In this document: positions 21,286 through 26,085 of the stretch, one piece after another | Numbering within the stretch: position 1 is the stretch's first letter | Layout: each line of letters begins with the position of its first letter | Source of the DNA: an uncultured Bacilli bacterium | GTDB taxonomy: Bacteria; Bacillota_I; Bacilli_A; RFN20; CAG-631 | NCBI GenBank assembly: GCA_934215405.1 | Contig: CAKPZU010000017.1 | Span: forward strand, 1 to 26,085 | Reading direction: 5' to 3' | Length of the DNA: 26,085 bases | The notes under the pieces: generated by a model | Databases searched by the model: none | What the model saw: the letters and a program-made list of their open reading frames with translations, nothing else | Told to the model about the DNA's origin: nothing | Position numbers and translations under genes: made by a program

Positions 21286-22605
21286 ATGTTTAAACGCAAA
21301 ATAGAAAAGACATTAATGAATTACTATAATAATTCAAATGATAAAATTATAATAATCGATGGTGCTAGACAAATAGGTAAAAGCTATATTATTAGAAATA
21401 CTGCATCAAAGTATTTTAATAATTATGTTGAAATAGATTTGAAATCTGATTATGAAGGTGAAAAACTATTTGAAAATGTTAAAACAACTAAGGCGTTTTA
21501 TTTATTAGTTGGCTCTTTATATGGAAACAAATTAAACACTTTAGAAGATACTATAATATTTTTAGACGAAATACAATTTTATCCACATTTAATCACGATG
21601 CTAAAGGATTTAAAAAAAGAAGCTAAATATAGATATATTGCTAGTGGTTCACTTCTTGGAGTAACATTAAAGCATTCTTTTATACCTATGGGTTCAATTG
21701 ACAAAATTAAAATGTATCCAATGGATTTTGAAGAATTTTTATGGGCAAATAATGTTTCTAATGAATCTATTGATTATTTAAGAAATTGCTTTGAAAAAAG
21801 GAGCAAGATTGAAGATGCTATTCACCAAACATTTTTATCATTATTCAAAGATTACCTTATTTGTGGTGGATTACCAGATGCAGTTACTGAATATGTATTA
21901 AATAGAAATGTAATAAAGACAAGAAATGTTCATACACAAACTTTTACATATTATAAGGATGATTGCTCAAAATATGATATTGATCATAAATTAAAAATTT
22001 CTAAGCTTTATGATTTGATGATTTCGAATATGGTAAATAAAGTTAAAAGGATTATATTTAAAAAAATAGAAAATAAAGAAGATAATAACTTAGAAAAGTA
22101 CGAAGAAGAATTTGATTACCTTTGTGCATCAGGAGTGGCTAATAGTGCACATGCTGTTAGTAATCCAATTTTTCCGCTTAATGAATCAACTAGTAAGAAT
22201 TTAGTTAAGCTATATTATAATGATGTTGGAATTTTGACAAATCTTTTATATAGAAATAATATAAGTGCAATTTTAGGTTCAACTGACAAAGGAATTAATC
22301 TTGGATCTGTATATGAAACTGTATGTGCTATGGAATTGAAAGCTCATGGACATGAATTATACTATTTTGATAGTAAAAAGGTTGGCGAAGTTGATTTCTT
22401 AATTAATGACTATAATAATTTATGTGTTTTACCTATTGAAATCAAATCTGGCAAAGATCAAAATAATTTTAGAGCAATTCCTAAGCTTGTATCTAAAGAT
22501 GGTAATTATAAATTGCCTTATGGATATGTTTTTGGCAATAAGAATATTGTAGAAGAAAAAGATGGACTTATTACTTTACCAATATATTTAATTATGTTTG
22601 TGTAA
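21286..22605 (+). CDS. AAA ATPase with DUF4143 domain (COG1373-like), second copy
   Basis: This 439-residue ATPase is started at the ATG at 21286, behind AAAGGGAT; an upstream in-frame TTG would place the promoter repeats inside the coding sequence. Walker A is G-A-R-Q-I-G-K-S (about 26-33), Walker B is T-I-I-F-L-D-E-I-Q, and a sensor-like I-A-S-G-S-L-L-G follows. The DUF4143 part begins around LKISKLYDLMISN and ends with L-G-S-V-Y-E-T-V-C-A-M-E-L, K-K-V-G-E-V-D-F-L-I and L-P-I-E-I-K-S-G-K. The E...D...E-x-K spacing is a good PD-(D/E)xK-type nuclease pattern. It is a different subfamily from the first and third copies, to judge by Walker A (ARQIGKS against RRCGKS). The family's role is not established; activities in defence or toxicity have been suggested only by context. 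Confidence 0.92.
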   Translation: MFKRKIEKTLMNYYNNSNDKIIIIDGARQIGKSYIIRNTASKYFNNYVEIDLKSDYEGEKLFENVKTTKAFYLLVGSLYGNKLNTLEDTIIFLDEIQFYPHLITMLKDLKKEAKYRYIASGSLLGVTLKHSFIPMGSIDKIKMYPMDFEEFLWANNVSNESIDYLRNCFEKRSKIEDAIHQTFLSLFKDYLICGGLPDAVTEYVLNRNVIKTRNVHTQTFTYYKDDCSKYDIDHKLKISKLYDLMISNMVNKVKRIIFKKIENKEDNNLEKYEEEFDYLCASGVANSAHAVSNPIFPLNESTSKNLVKLYYNDVGILTNLLYRNNISAILGSTDKGINLGSVYETVCAMELKAHGHELYYFDSKKVGEVDFLINDYNNLCVLPIEIKSGKDQNNFRAIPKLVSKDGNYKLPYGYVFGNKNIVEEKDGLITLPIYLIMFV

Positions 22606-22712
22606 TGCAATGCAGCAGCAAATTAAATACATTAGCGTTATCTTGATTAAGAAAGGATAATATTAATTTTGCTATGATTGTAAATGCTAAATTATTTCAT
22701 TTTAATAAAATC
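22606..22712. other. Short non-coding stretch before the repeat element
   Basis: No gene or clear hairpin terminator is seen between the second ATPase and the repeated element at 22713. The sequence is AT-rich and without strong structure. Confidence 0.5.
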
Positions 22713-22737
22713 AATTGACAAAAGTGTAGAATTCTAC
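22713..22737 (+). repeat. 25-bp palindrome-containing element, copy 1 (in front of a decayed ATPase start)
   Basis: AATTGACAAAAGT followed by the perfect palindrome GTAGAATTCTAC. It is identical over all 25 bases to the elements at 25878 and 25952. It contains a consensus -35 hexamer, TTGACA (22715-22720). Confidence 0.92.
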
Positions 22738-22790
22738 TAAAAAAGCTATTATATGATTAATTGTGGCAAATGTTTAAATAGTAATAAACA
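22738..22790 (+). pseudogene. Decayed 5' end of a third-type DUF4143 ATPase gene
   Basis: The 15 bases between the palindrome and ATG (22753) match in length the 15 bases between palindrome copy 3 and the GTG (25992) of the partial ATPase. The first codons also match: M-I-N-C-G-K-C-L-N here against V-I-D-R-D-K-Y-L-N there, with most bases identical over about 30 positions. Similarity then fades and no Walker motif follows. This is a relic of a duplicated ATPase gene that kept its regulatory element. Confidence 0.7.
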
Positions 22791-22796
22791 TATAAT
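22791..22796 (+). promoter_or_regulatory. -10 box for the antitoxin gene
   Basis: TATAAT at 22791-22796, with a weak -35, lies upstream of the antitoxin start at 22841. Confidence 0.4.
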
Positions 22797-22810
22797 ATTA
22801 TTGAAGTATT

Positions 22811-22822
22811 ACATAATTATGT
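22811..22822. promoter_or_regulatory. 12-bp palindrome in the antitoxin leader
   Basis: ACATAATTATGT is a perfect palindrome between the -10 box and the ribosome binding site. It is well placed for autoregulation by a Phd/YefM dimer. Confidence 0.45.
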
Positions 22823-22840
22823 TGAAAAGAGGGCCTACCA

Positions 22841-23101
22841 ATGAAAATATTACCTATTAAAGAATTAAGAGATACTAATAAAATTTCAGATTCATGTAAT
22901 GAAACAAATGAGTCAATTTTTATAACTAAAAATGGATATGGTGATATGGTTGTTATGAGCATTAAAACCTATGAAGAAAAATTAGAAAGAATTGAGATGT
23001 ATGAAAATATACTTGAAGGTTTAACTAACTTAAAAGATGGGAAAATTAAAGATGGTATTTGTGCTTTAAATGATTTAAAAGTTAAATATGATTTGCCATA
23101 A
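22841..23101 (+). CDS. Phd/YefM-type antitoxin, without a recognisable toxin gene
   Basis: This 86-residue protein matches the Phd/YefM antitoxin family: I-K-E-L-R-D-T-N-K-I-S at the N-terminus, E-T-N-E-S-I-F-I-T-K-N-G-Y-G-D-M-V-V-M-S in the DNA-binding domain, then an acidic helical C-terminal tail (Y-E-E-K-L-E-R-I-E-M-Y) that normally wraps a RelE/ParE-type toxin. Such antitoxins bind their own promoter. No RelE-like frame follows; the next sequence is a decayed AlbA_2-type gene, so this is an orphan or its toxin has been lost. AGAGGG about 10 bp before the ATG is the ribosome binding site. Confidence 0.88.
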   Translation: MKILPIKELRDTNKISDSCNETNESIFITKNGYGDMVVMSIKTYEEKLERIEMYENILEGLTNLKDGKIKDGICALNDLKVKYDLP

Positions 23102-23145
23102 TTAAATTATATTGAAAATTATGTTATGTTATTCTAAAAATACTA

Positions 23146-23468
23146 GAAGTGTATGGAGATTATAATAGAAAGCCTGAATTTTATGTTGGAGAAAATTTTC
23201 CATCCTTTATTTGCCAAATAAAAACTATGTTAATATAGTAAATGATTCTATATACATAGTTGAAAATATCTTAAATGATATTGACTTGTTGATTGTTAGG
23301 ACTATTAGTAATAATCCTGGATTAAATGCTAAGCAATTATTGGCGATACTAAAAGAACATCATCCAAGCATTACAATTGATATGATTAAAAATTCCATAA
23401 AGCGTAAATTAATTAAATATGTTGAATTTAAAGGCTCAGATAGAAATGGTGGTTATCATATTAAATGA
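23146..23468 (+). pseudogene. Remnant of an AlbA_2/Schlafen-type ATP-binding regulator, C-terminal part, frameshifted
   Basis: From 23146 one frame reads E-V-Y-G-D-Y-N-R-K-P-E-F-Y-V-G-E-N-F-P-S-F-I, then a shift near 23208 moves to the frame L-P-N-K-N-Y-V-N-I, which continues to the TGA at 23466-23468. The joined product, with Y-G-x-x-x-x-K-P-E-F, a G-E-N-F segment and L-P-N-K-N-Y, is the usual end of the ATP-binding domain in COG2865 proteins. It is followed by a winged helix (NPGLNAKQLLAILKEHH ... IKNSIKRKLIKYVEFKGSDRNGGYHIK) typical of their C-terminus. The N-terminal AlbA_2 domain is missing. A short frame from TTG at 23211 remains open but is unlikely to be an independent gene. Confidence 0.75.
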
Positions 23469-23796
23469 AAAAAGAAATTGGTTGCCATAAAAATTAATTA
23501 AAATGATGAACATTATGTTTTATTTGACACAACAAATATTAGTATAAATGAATACAAACGAGACTGCATTTAAAGATTTATTTGCAATATGAAGATGAAA
23601 ATAATTTTACAAATGCTTTAATTAATTTTGGCTGATAGTTCATTACCTAAAGACAAAGTATTGGTTATTAATTGCTCTTTGAAATTGATGAAAATTATAC
23701 TGATATTGAATTTTAATAAAATAATCATGTGCGTCATGCATGATATTTATCGGTTTATAAACTAATGATAAAGTCAAAAGTATTATTACAATATGA
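23469..23796. other. Intergenic stretch with degraded coding traces
   Basis: No intact gene. Around 23575-23625 a frame reads L-Q-Y-E-D-E-N-N-F-T-N-A-L-I-N-F-G before a stop, and nearby frames give short protein-like runs broken by stops, which suggests an old decayed gene that I cannot name. An ATCATG/CATGAT inverted repeat lies near 23725-23743. Confidence 0.4.
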
Positions 23797-23857
23797 AAAT
23801 AAGGAACAAATAAGGAACAAATAAGGAACGAAAATGCTGTCTATTTGTTCCTTATTT
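23797..23857 (+). repeat. Operator-like repeats upstream of fic: three tandem copies and one inverted
   Basis: AAATAAGGAAC occurs three times in perfect tandem (23797-23807, 23808-23818, 23819-23829), with an 11-bp period of about one helical turn. An exact inverted copy, GTTCCTTATTT, lies at 23847-23857, immediately before the extended -10 box. The third direct copy and the inverted one could form an RNA hairpin if transcribed from upstream. Confidence 0.92.
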
Positions 23858-23866
23858 TGCTATAAT
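23858..23866 (+). promoter_or_regulatory. Extended -10 promoter for fic
   Basis: TGCTATAAT (23858-23866) is a perfect extended -10 (TGnTATAAT), which does not need a good -35. The inverted operator copy touches it. Confidence 0.75.
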
Positions 23867-23884
23867 ATAAATGAGGTTGATATA

Positions 23885-24988
23885 ATGAAATTAGAATTTA
23901 AATATACTAATGAATTAGTAAATAGTCTTTTGAAAATAGAAAAATATAAAACAGCATTAGATTACTTGTTACTACCTACAAGAGAAAAACAAAAGTTAAT
24001 GTATGAGGCAAAATTAAAGAGAACTCATTTTTCTACAAGCATAGAAGGAAATGTTTTGTCATATAATCAAGTTGAAAGAGTTATTGCAAATAAAAAAGAT
24101 AATAGAATAACAGCTGAACAAGAGGTTCAAAATTATTGGGATGCATTAACATATCTTGAAGAAGAAAAAAAGAAAAATACAAAAATTGATATGGAATTTA
24201 TATTAAAACTCCATGATATTATTCAAAAAAATGGTAAATTATCAAGAATACCATTCAGAGGGCAAACACCTCCAGGCGTATTATTTGCGGTATATGATTC
24301 TGCATCAAAGCAAGCTGAATATATTCCACCAGAGTGGATTGATATTGAGCCACTTATTAATGAATTAATCAACTGGTATGATAACAATCAGAATTTGCTA
24401 GCACCAATTTTAGCTGCAATTATGCATTATGCATTAGTTACAATTCATCCATTTGTAGATGGAAATGGTAGAACATCAAGGGCTTTATCTACTTATGTAC
24501 TTATGCAGCATGATTATGACTTTAAAGGATTTAATTCATTTGAAGAGTACTACATGTCTGATTTAAGTGGATATTATAAATCTATTCAAATGGGACTTCC
24601 AGCATTATTTTATTCTGGAAGAGAAAATCCACCTCATTTAGAAATATGGATTGAGTATTTTTGCAAAATTATGGCTCTTAACGCTGAGAAGATATATGAA
24701 CAAGCTTTAGAAGCATCACAAAAAGAGTCAAATGAGCTTTTAAAATGTTTAAATAAAAAAGATTTAATATTACTTAGATATTGTTTGGAAAATGGATTGA
24801 AAATTGTAAAAAACAATGAAATTGCGGAATTATTTGGTGTAACACCACGTGCAATATCTAAATGGATGAGTGAATGGGTTGAAAAAGGAATATTAATTCC
24901 AAATTCTGGAACAACAAGAATTACAAGTTATAGCTTATCAAATAAATATGAAAAATTAAAAGCATCAGATATTGGTTTTACAAAGTGA
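23885..24988 (+). CDS. Fic family protein with N-terminal inhibitory helix and C-terminal winged helix
   Basis: This 367-residue Fic protein is started at the ATG at 23885, behind GAGG (23873-23876); an in-frame ATG 17 codons earlier lies across the promoter. The catalytic motif is I-H-P-F-V-D-G-N-G-R-T-S-R with His188, fully conserved, so it should transfer AMP (or another nucleotide) to a protein. An inhibitory motif, S-T-S-I-E-G at 50-55 (the (S/T)xxxE(G/N) form), lies N-terminal to the Fic core, which makes it a self-inhibited class II Fic. Residues about 290-365 form a winged-helix segment (NNEIAELFGVTPRAISKWMSEWVEKGIL), a possible DNA-binding domain that could act on the repeats in front of its own gene; this last point is inference. 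Targets are unknown. Confidence 0.93.
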   Translation: MKLEFKYTNELVNSLLKIEKYKTALDYLLLPTREKQKLMYEAKLKRTHFSTSIEGNVLSYNQVERVIANKKDNRITAEQEVQNYWDALTYLEEEKKKNTKIDMEFILKLHDIIQKNGKLSRIPFRGQTPPGVLFAVYDSASKQAEYIPPEWIDIEPLINELINWYDNNQNLLAPILAAIMHYALVTIHPFVDGNGRTSRALSTYVLMQHDYDFKGFNSFEEYYMSDLSGYYKSIQMGLPALFYSGRENPPHLEIWIEYFCKIMALNAEKIYEQALEASQKESNELLKCLNKKDLILLRYCLENGLKIVKNNEIAELFGVTPRAISKWMSEWVEKGILIPNSGTTRITSYSLSNKYEKLKASDIGFTK

Positions 24989-25149
24989 TGGTTAATGGTA
25001 ATAATAAAATAACCTAGGATCAAGAATTGCTATTAATTGAGTTATATGTGGTAAATAAATTAATAAATAAATTAATAAATAAAGGATGTCATATATTTAG
25101 GCTGTTAAGAAGCAAAAAAACACCTAAAAATGTAGATGGTAATGAATGA
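24989..25149. other. Short spacer with an AT-rich tandem repeat
   Basis: Positions 25053-25083 hold about 2.6 copies of the 12-bp unit AAATAAATTAAT. No gene or clear terminator is seen between fic and the decayed minus-strand gene. Confidence 0.5.
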
Positions 25150-25838
25150 TTATTTGAATTTGTATTTACCTTTTCCATGCTTTTTTAACTGGCTCAATTA
25201 ATTTATTGGTAAGTAATCTTTTGATGTGATTATCTTTAGATAATCTACCATATTTTAAGAGTTCAATGATTGCTAAAGACCAGATGTATTATTTTTAATT
25301 TACTATGTATCTCAAATAACTTTTCTTTGATGTATCTTGAGCAACTAATGAATTTATAATTTGTGAAAAGTATTTACACTCACATCAATGTACAAGTTAT
25401 CTTTTAAGGTAAATAGTAACTAAAGTGTAGTTTGAGTTAAAAAATCTTGGAATATAGGAGCTGAATAGCCTTCGTCCCTTGATACATTTAAGATAAGAGG
25501 AATACTTAAACCAGTACGTTAACCAACATTAATATTATTAATAATTGTTTTGGCAATCAATTTATTAATCAGTTTTTCAATATCCGGTTTTTGACTTCAA
25601 TGTCCGGATTTTTACCTTGTAAAGGTAACTTTTTAATAAAGATTGTAATTTTAGTTACATCAGGATTGAACATATCATAGACTTCAGAAATATGGTAATT
25701 TCCTTCTTTTGTGGTTTTAAGAATCAAATGGTATCCACTTCCAACACGTTCACCAATATTTACAAAAGAGAAGATATTTAGAACTGCTATAACCTTAACT
25801 TTTACTTTGCCTCTTAATGATATCTTAGTTAATGACAT
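25150..25838 (-). pseudogene. Decayed AlbA_2/Schlafen-type ATP-binding regulator, C-terminal half, several frameshifts and stops
   Basis: Read on the minus strand from 25838, the frame gives N-I-G-E-R-V-G-S-G-Y-H-L-I-L-K-T and F-N-P-D-V-T-K-I-T-I-F-I, which match the G-E-R-A-G-S-G and F-N-P-D-x-T-x-L-x-L core of COG2865 proteins. After K-N-P-D-I-E-V-K the frame shifts to P-D-I-E-K-L-I-N-K-L-I. A second, similar segment then reads R-T-G-L-S-I-P-L-I-L-N-V-S-R-D-E-G-Y. Near the end, AIIELLKYGRLSKDNHIKRLLTNKLIEPV and, after another shift, K-H-G-K-G-K-Y-K-F-K then TAA (25152-25150) form the usual winged-helix C-terminus. The open 89-codon piece at 25569-25838 is only the least damaged part of this wreck. 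Confidence 0.75.
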
Positions 25839-25877
25839 AGCAATGATTCCTAGACTAAAAAAATTTTAATAAAATAA

Positions 25878-25902
25878 AATTGACAAAAGTGTAGAATTCT
25901 AC
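25878..25902 (+). repeat. 25-bp palindrome-containing element, copy 2
   Basis: AATTGACAAAAGT followed by the palindrome GTAGAATTCTAC (25891-25902). It is identical to copies 1 and 3 and lies 74 bp before copy 3, about seven helical turns. No coding start of the ATPase type follows it directly. Confidence 0.92.
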
Positions 25903-25925
25903 AAAAAATCAATTGAAATATTGCG

Positions 25926-25954
25926 TGCACAGCGCTGCTATGTTACAATATAAT
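25926..25954 (+). promoter_or_regulatory. Candidate promoter for the third DUF4143 ATPase
   Basis: TGCACA (25926-25931) and TATAAT (25949-25954) are 17 bp apart. This would start transcription near 25961 and put the copy 3 palindrome in the first bases of the message. The TTGACA inside copy 3 is an alternative -35, but no good -10 follows it. Confidence 0.5.
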
Positions 25955-25976
25955 TGACAAAAGTGTAGAATTCTAC
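25952..25976 (+). repeat. 25-bp palindrome-containing element, copy 3 (in front of the third ATPase)
   Basis: Same 25 bases as copies 1 and 2, with the palindrome at 25965-25976. It ends 15 bp before the GTG start of the partial ATPase, and AAAAGGTG lies between. Confidence 0.92.
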
Positions 25977-25991
25977 AGAAAAGGTGATTGT

Positions 25992-26085
25992 GTGATTGAT
26001 CGTGATAAATATTTAAATGAACTAATAAAAGCAAAAAATGATGGGTTTCCTAAAGTAATAACAGGTATTAGAAGATGTGGTAAAT
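25992..26085 (+). CDS. AAA ATPase with probable DUF4143 domain, third copy, N-terminal 31 residues (3' end outside window)
   Basis: The frame opens at GTG (25992) behind AAAAGGTG and stays open to the window end. It encodes V-I-D-R-D-K-Y-L-N-E-L-I-K and then V-I-T-G-I-R-R-C-G-K, the start of a Walker A motif almost identical to that of the first ATPase (VITGVRRCGKS). Only the beginning is visible, so the DUF4143 domain is inferred from this similarity and from the family pattern in which Walker A lies within the first 45 residues. The GTG is chosen by ribosome binding site spacing and by matching the position of the ATG in the decayed copy at 22753. Confidence 0.8.
   Translation, partial: MIDRDKYLNELIKAKNDGFPKVITGIRRCGK

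Noticed and set aside
23211..23468. Independent 85-residue winged-helix gene
   Set aside because: The sequence just upstream in another frame continues the same COG2865-type C-terminus, and there is no ribosome binding site, so it reads as a piece of a broken gene.
23797..23829. Possible small CRISPR-like array
   Set aside because: The units are 11 bp and directly adjacent without spacers, and no cas gene is present. It is a tandem operator-like repeat, not CRISPR.
25053..25083. AT-rich 12-bp tandem repeat as replication origin or iteron
   Set aside because: There are only about 2.6 copies, composition is trivial, and no dnaA, rep gene or DnaA boxes are nearby.
25569..25838. Independent 89-residue minus-strand gene
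   Set aside because: Its content is an internal piece of a COG2865-type domain, and recognisable continuation lies beyond its stop in other frames.
1..26085. Mycoplasma-type genetic code (TGA as Trp)
   Set aside because: Trp is encoded by TGG throughout, and TGA acts as stop, for example in the pseudouridine synthase/mutase overlap and after the SpoU-type gene.

Overview
The window is AT-rich DNA (A+T well above two thirds) with compact genes, a standard genetic code (TGG for Trp; TAA, TAG and TGA all used as stops), AGGAGG-type ribosome binding sites, TATAAT -10 boxes and a T-box leader. Together with the gene set (DegV, long-form HPF, a SleB-type hydrolase, paired U32 tRNA-hydroxylation proteins, RlmCD, YtqA) this suggests a low-GC Bacillota or Mollicutes-related bacterium, possibly gut-associated. 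No rRNA, tRNA or CRISPR array was seen.

Positions 1 to about 18,130 are ordinary chromosome. In order they hold: the 3' end of a TetR-type regulator; asnS under an asparagine T-box; a Nudix hydrolase with a large unknown protein (minus strand); hpf; upp with a DUF1653 gene (minus); a nitroreductase and an alpha/beta hydrolase; a ROK sugar kinase (minus); a DegV protein; then a long plus-strand run of two U32 proteins, an RluC/D-type pseudouridine synthase, a phosphohexomutase and a YtqA-type radical SAM protein. A fragment of an IS150-type (IS3 family) element lies at 14935-15020 behind a hypothetical gene. deoD, a NERD-like membrane protein, a SpoU-type methyltransferase and a SleB-type hydrolase follow. 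The main theme is nucleotide salvage plus RNA modification and translation control.

From about 18,130 to the end the window becomes accessory. It holds three ATPases of the AAA/DUF4143 kind (COG1373-like; one on the minus strand, one complete on the plus strand, one cut by the window end), a Fic protein with a C-terminal winged helix, an orphan Phd/YefM antitoxin, two decayed AlbA_2/Schlafen-type ATP-binding regulators, and a decayed 5' end of another DUF4143 ATPase. One housekeeping gene (rlmCD) sits among them.

The most interesting signal is in the promoters of this accessory set. Each DUF4143 ATPase and the Fic gene has its own private repeated motif over its promoter or leader: AAGTTAAGRGGGTA (3 copies) for the first ATPase, TATTGGAAAARCCGAA (2 copies, 33 bp apart) for the second, a 25-bp element ending in the perfect palindrome GTAGAATTCTAC (2 copies, 74 bp apart, plus one in front of the decayed copy) for the third, and AAATAAGGAAC (3 exact tandem copies plus one inverted) for fic. 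Copy spacing is close to whole helical turns. The motifs differ between genes while the arrangement is shared, which looks like a set of separately addressed, self-regulated or self-recognising modules. That interpretation is inference; the repeats are directly visible.
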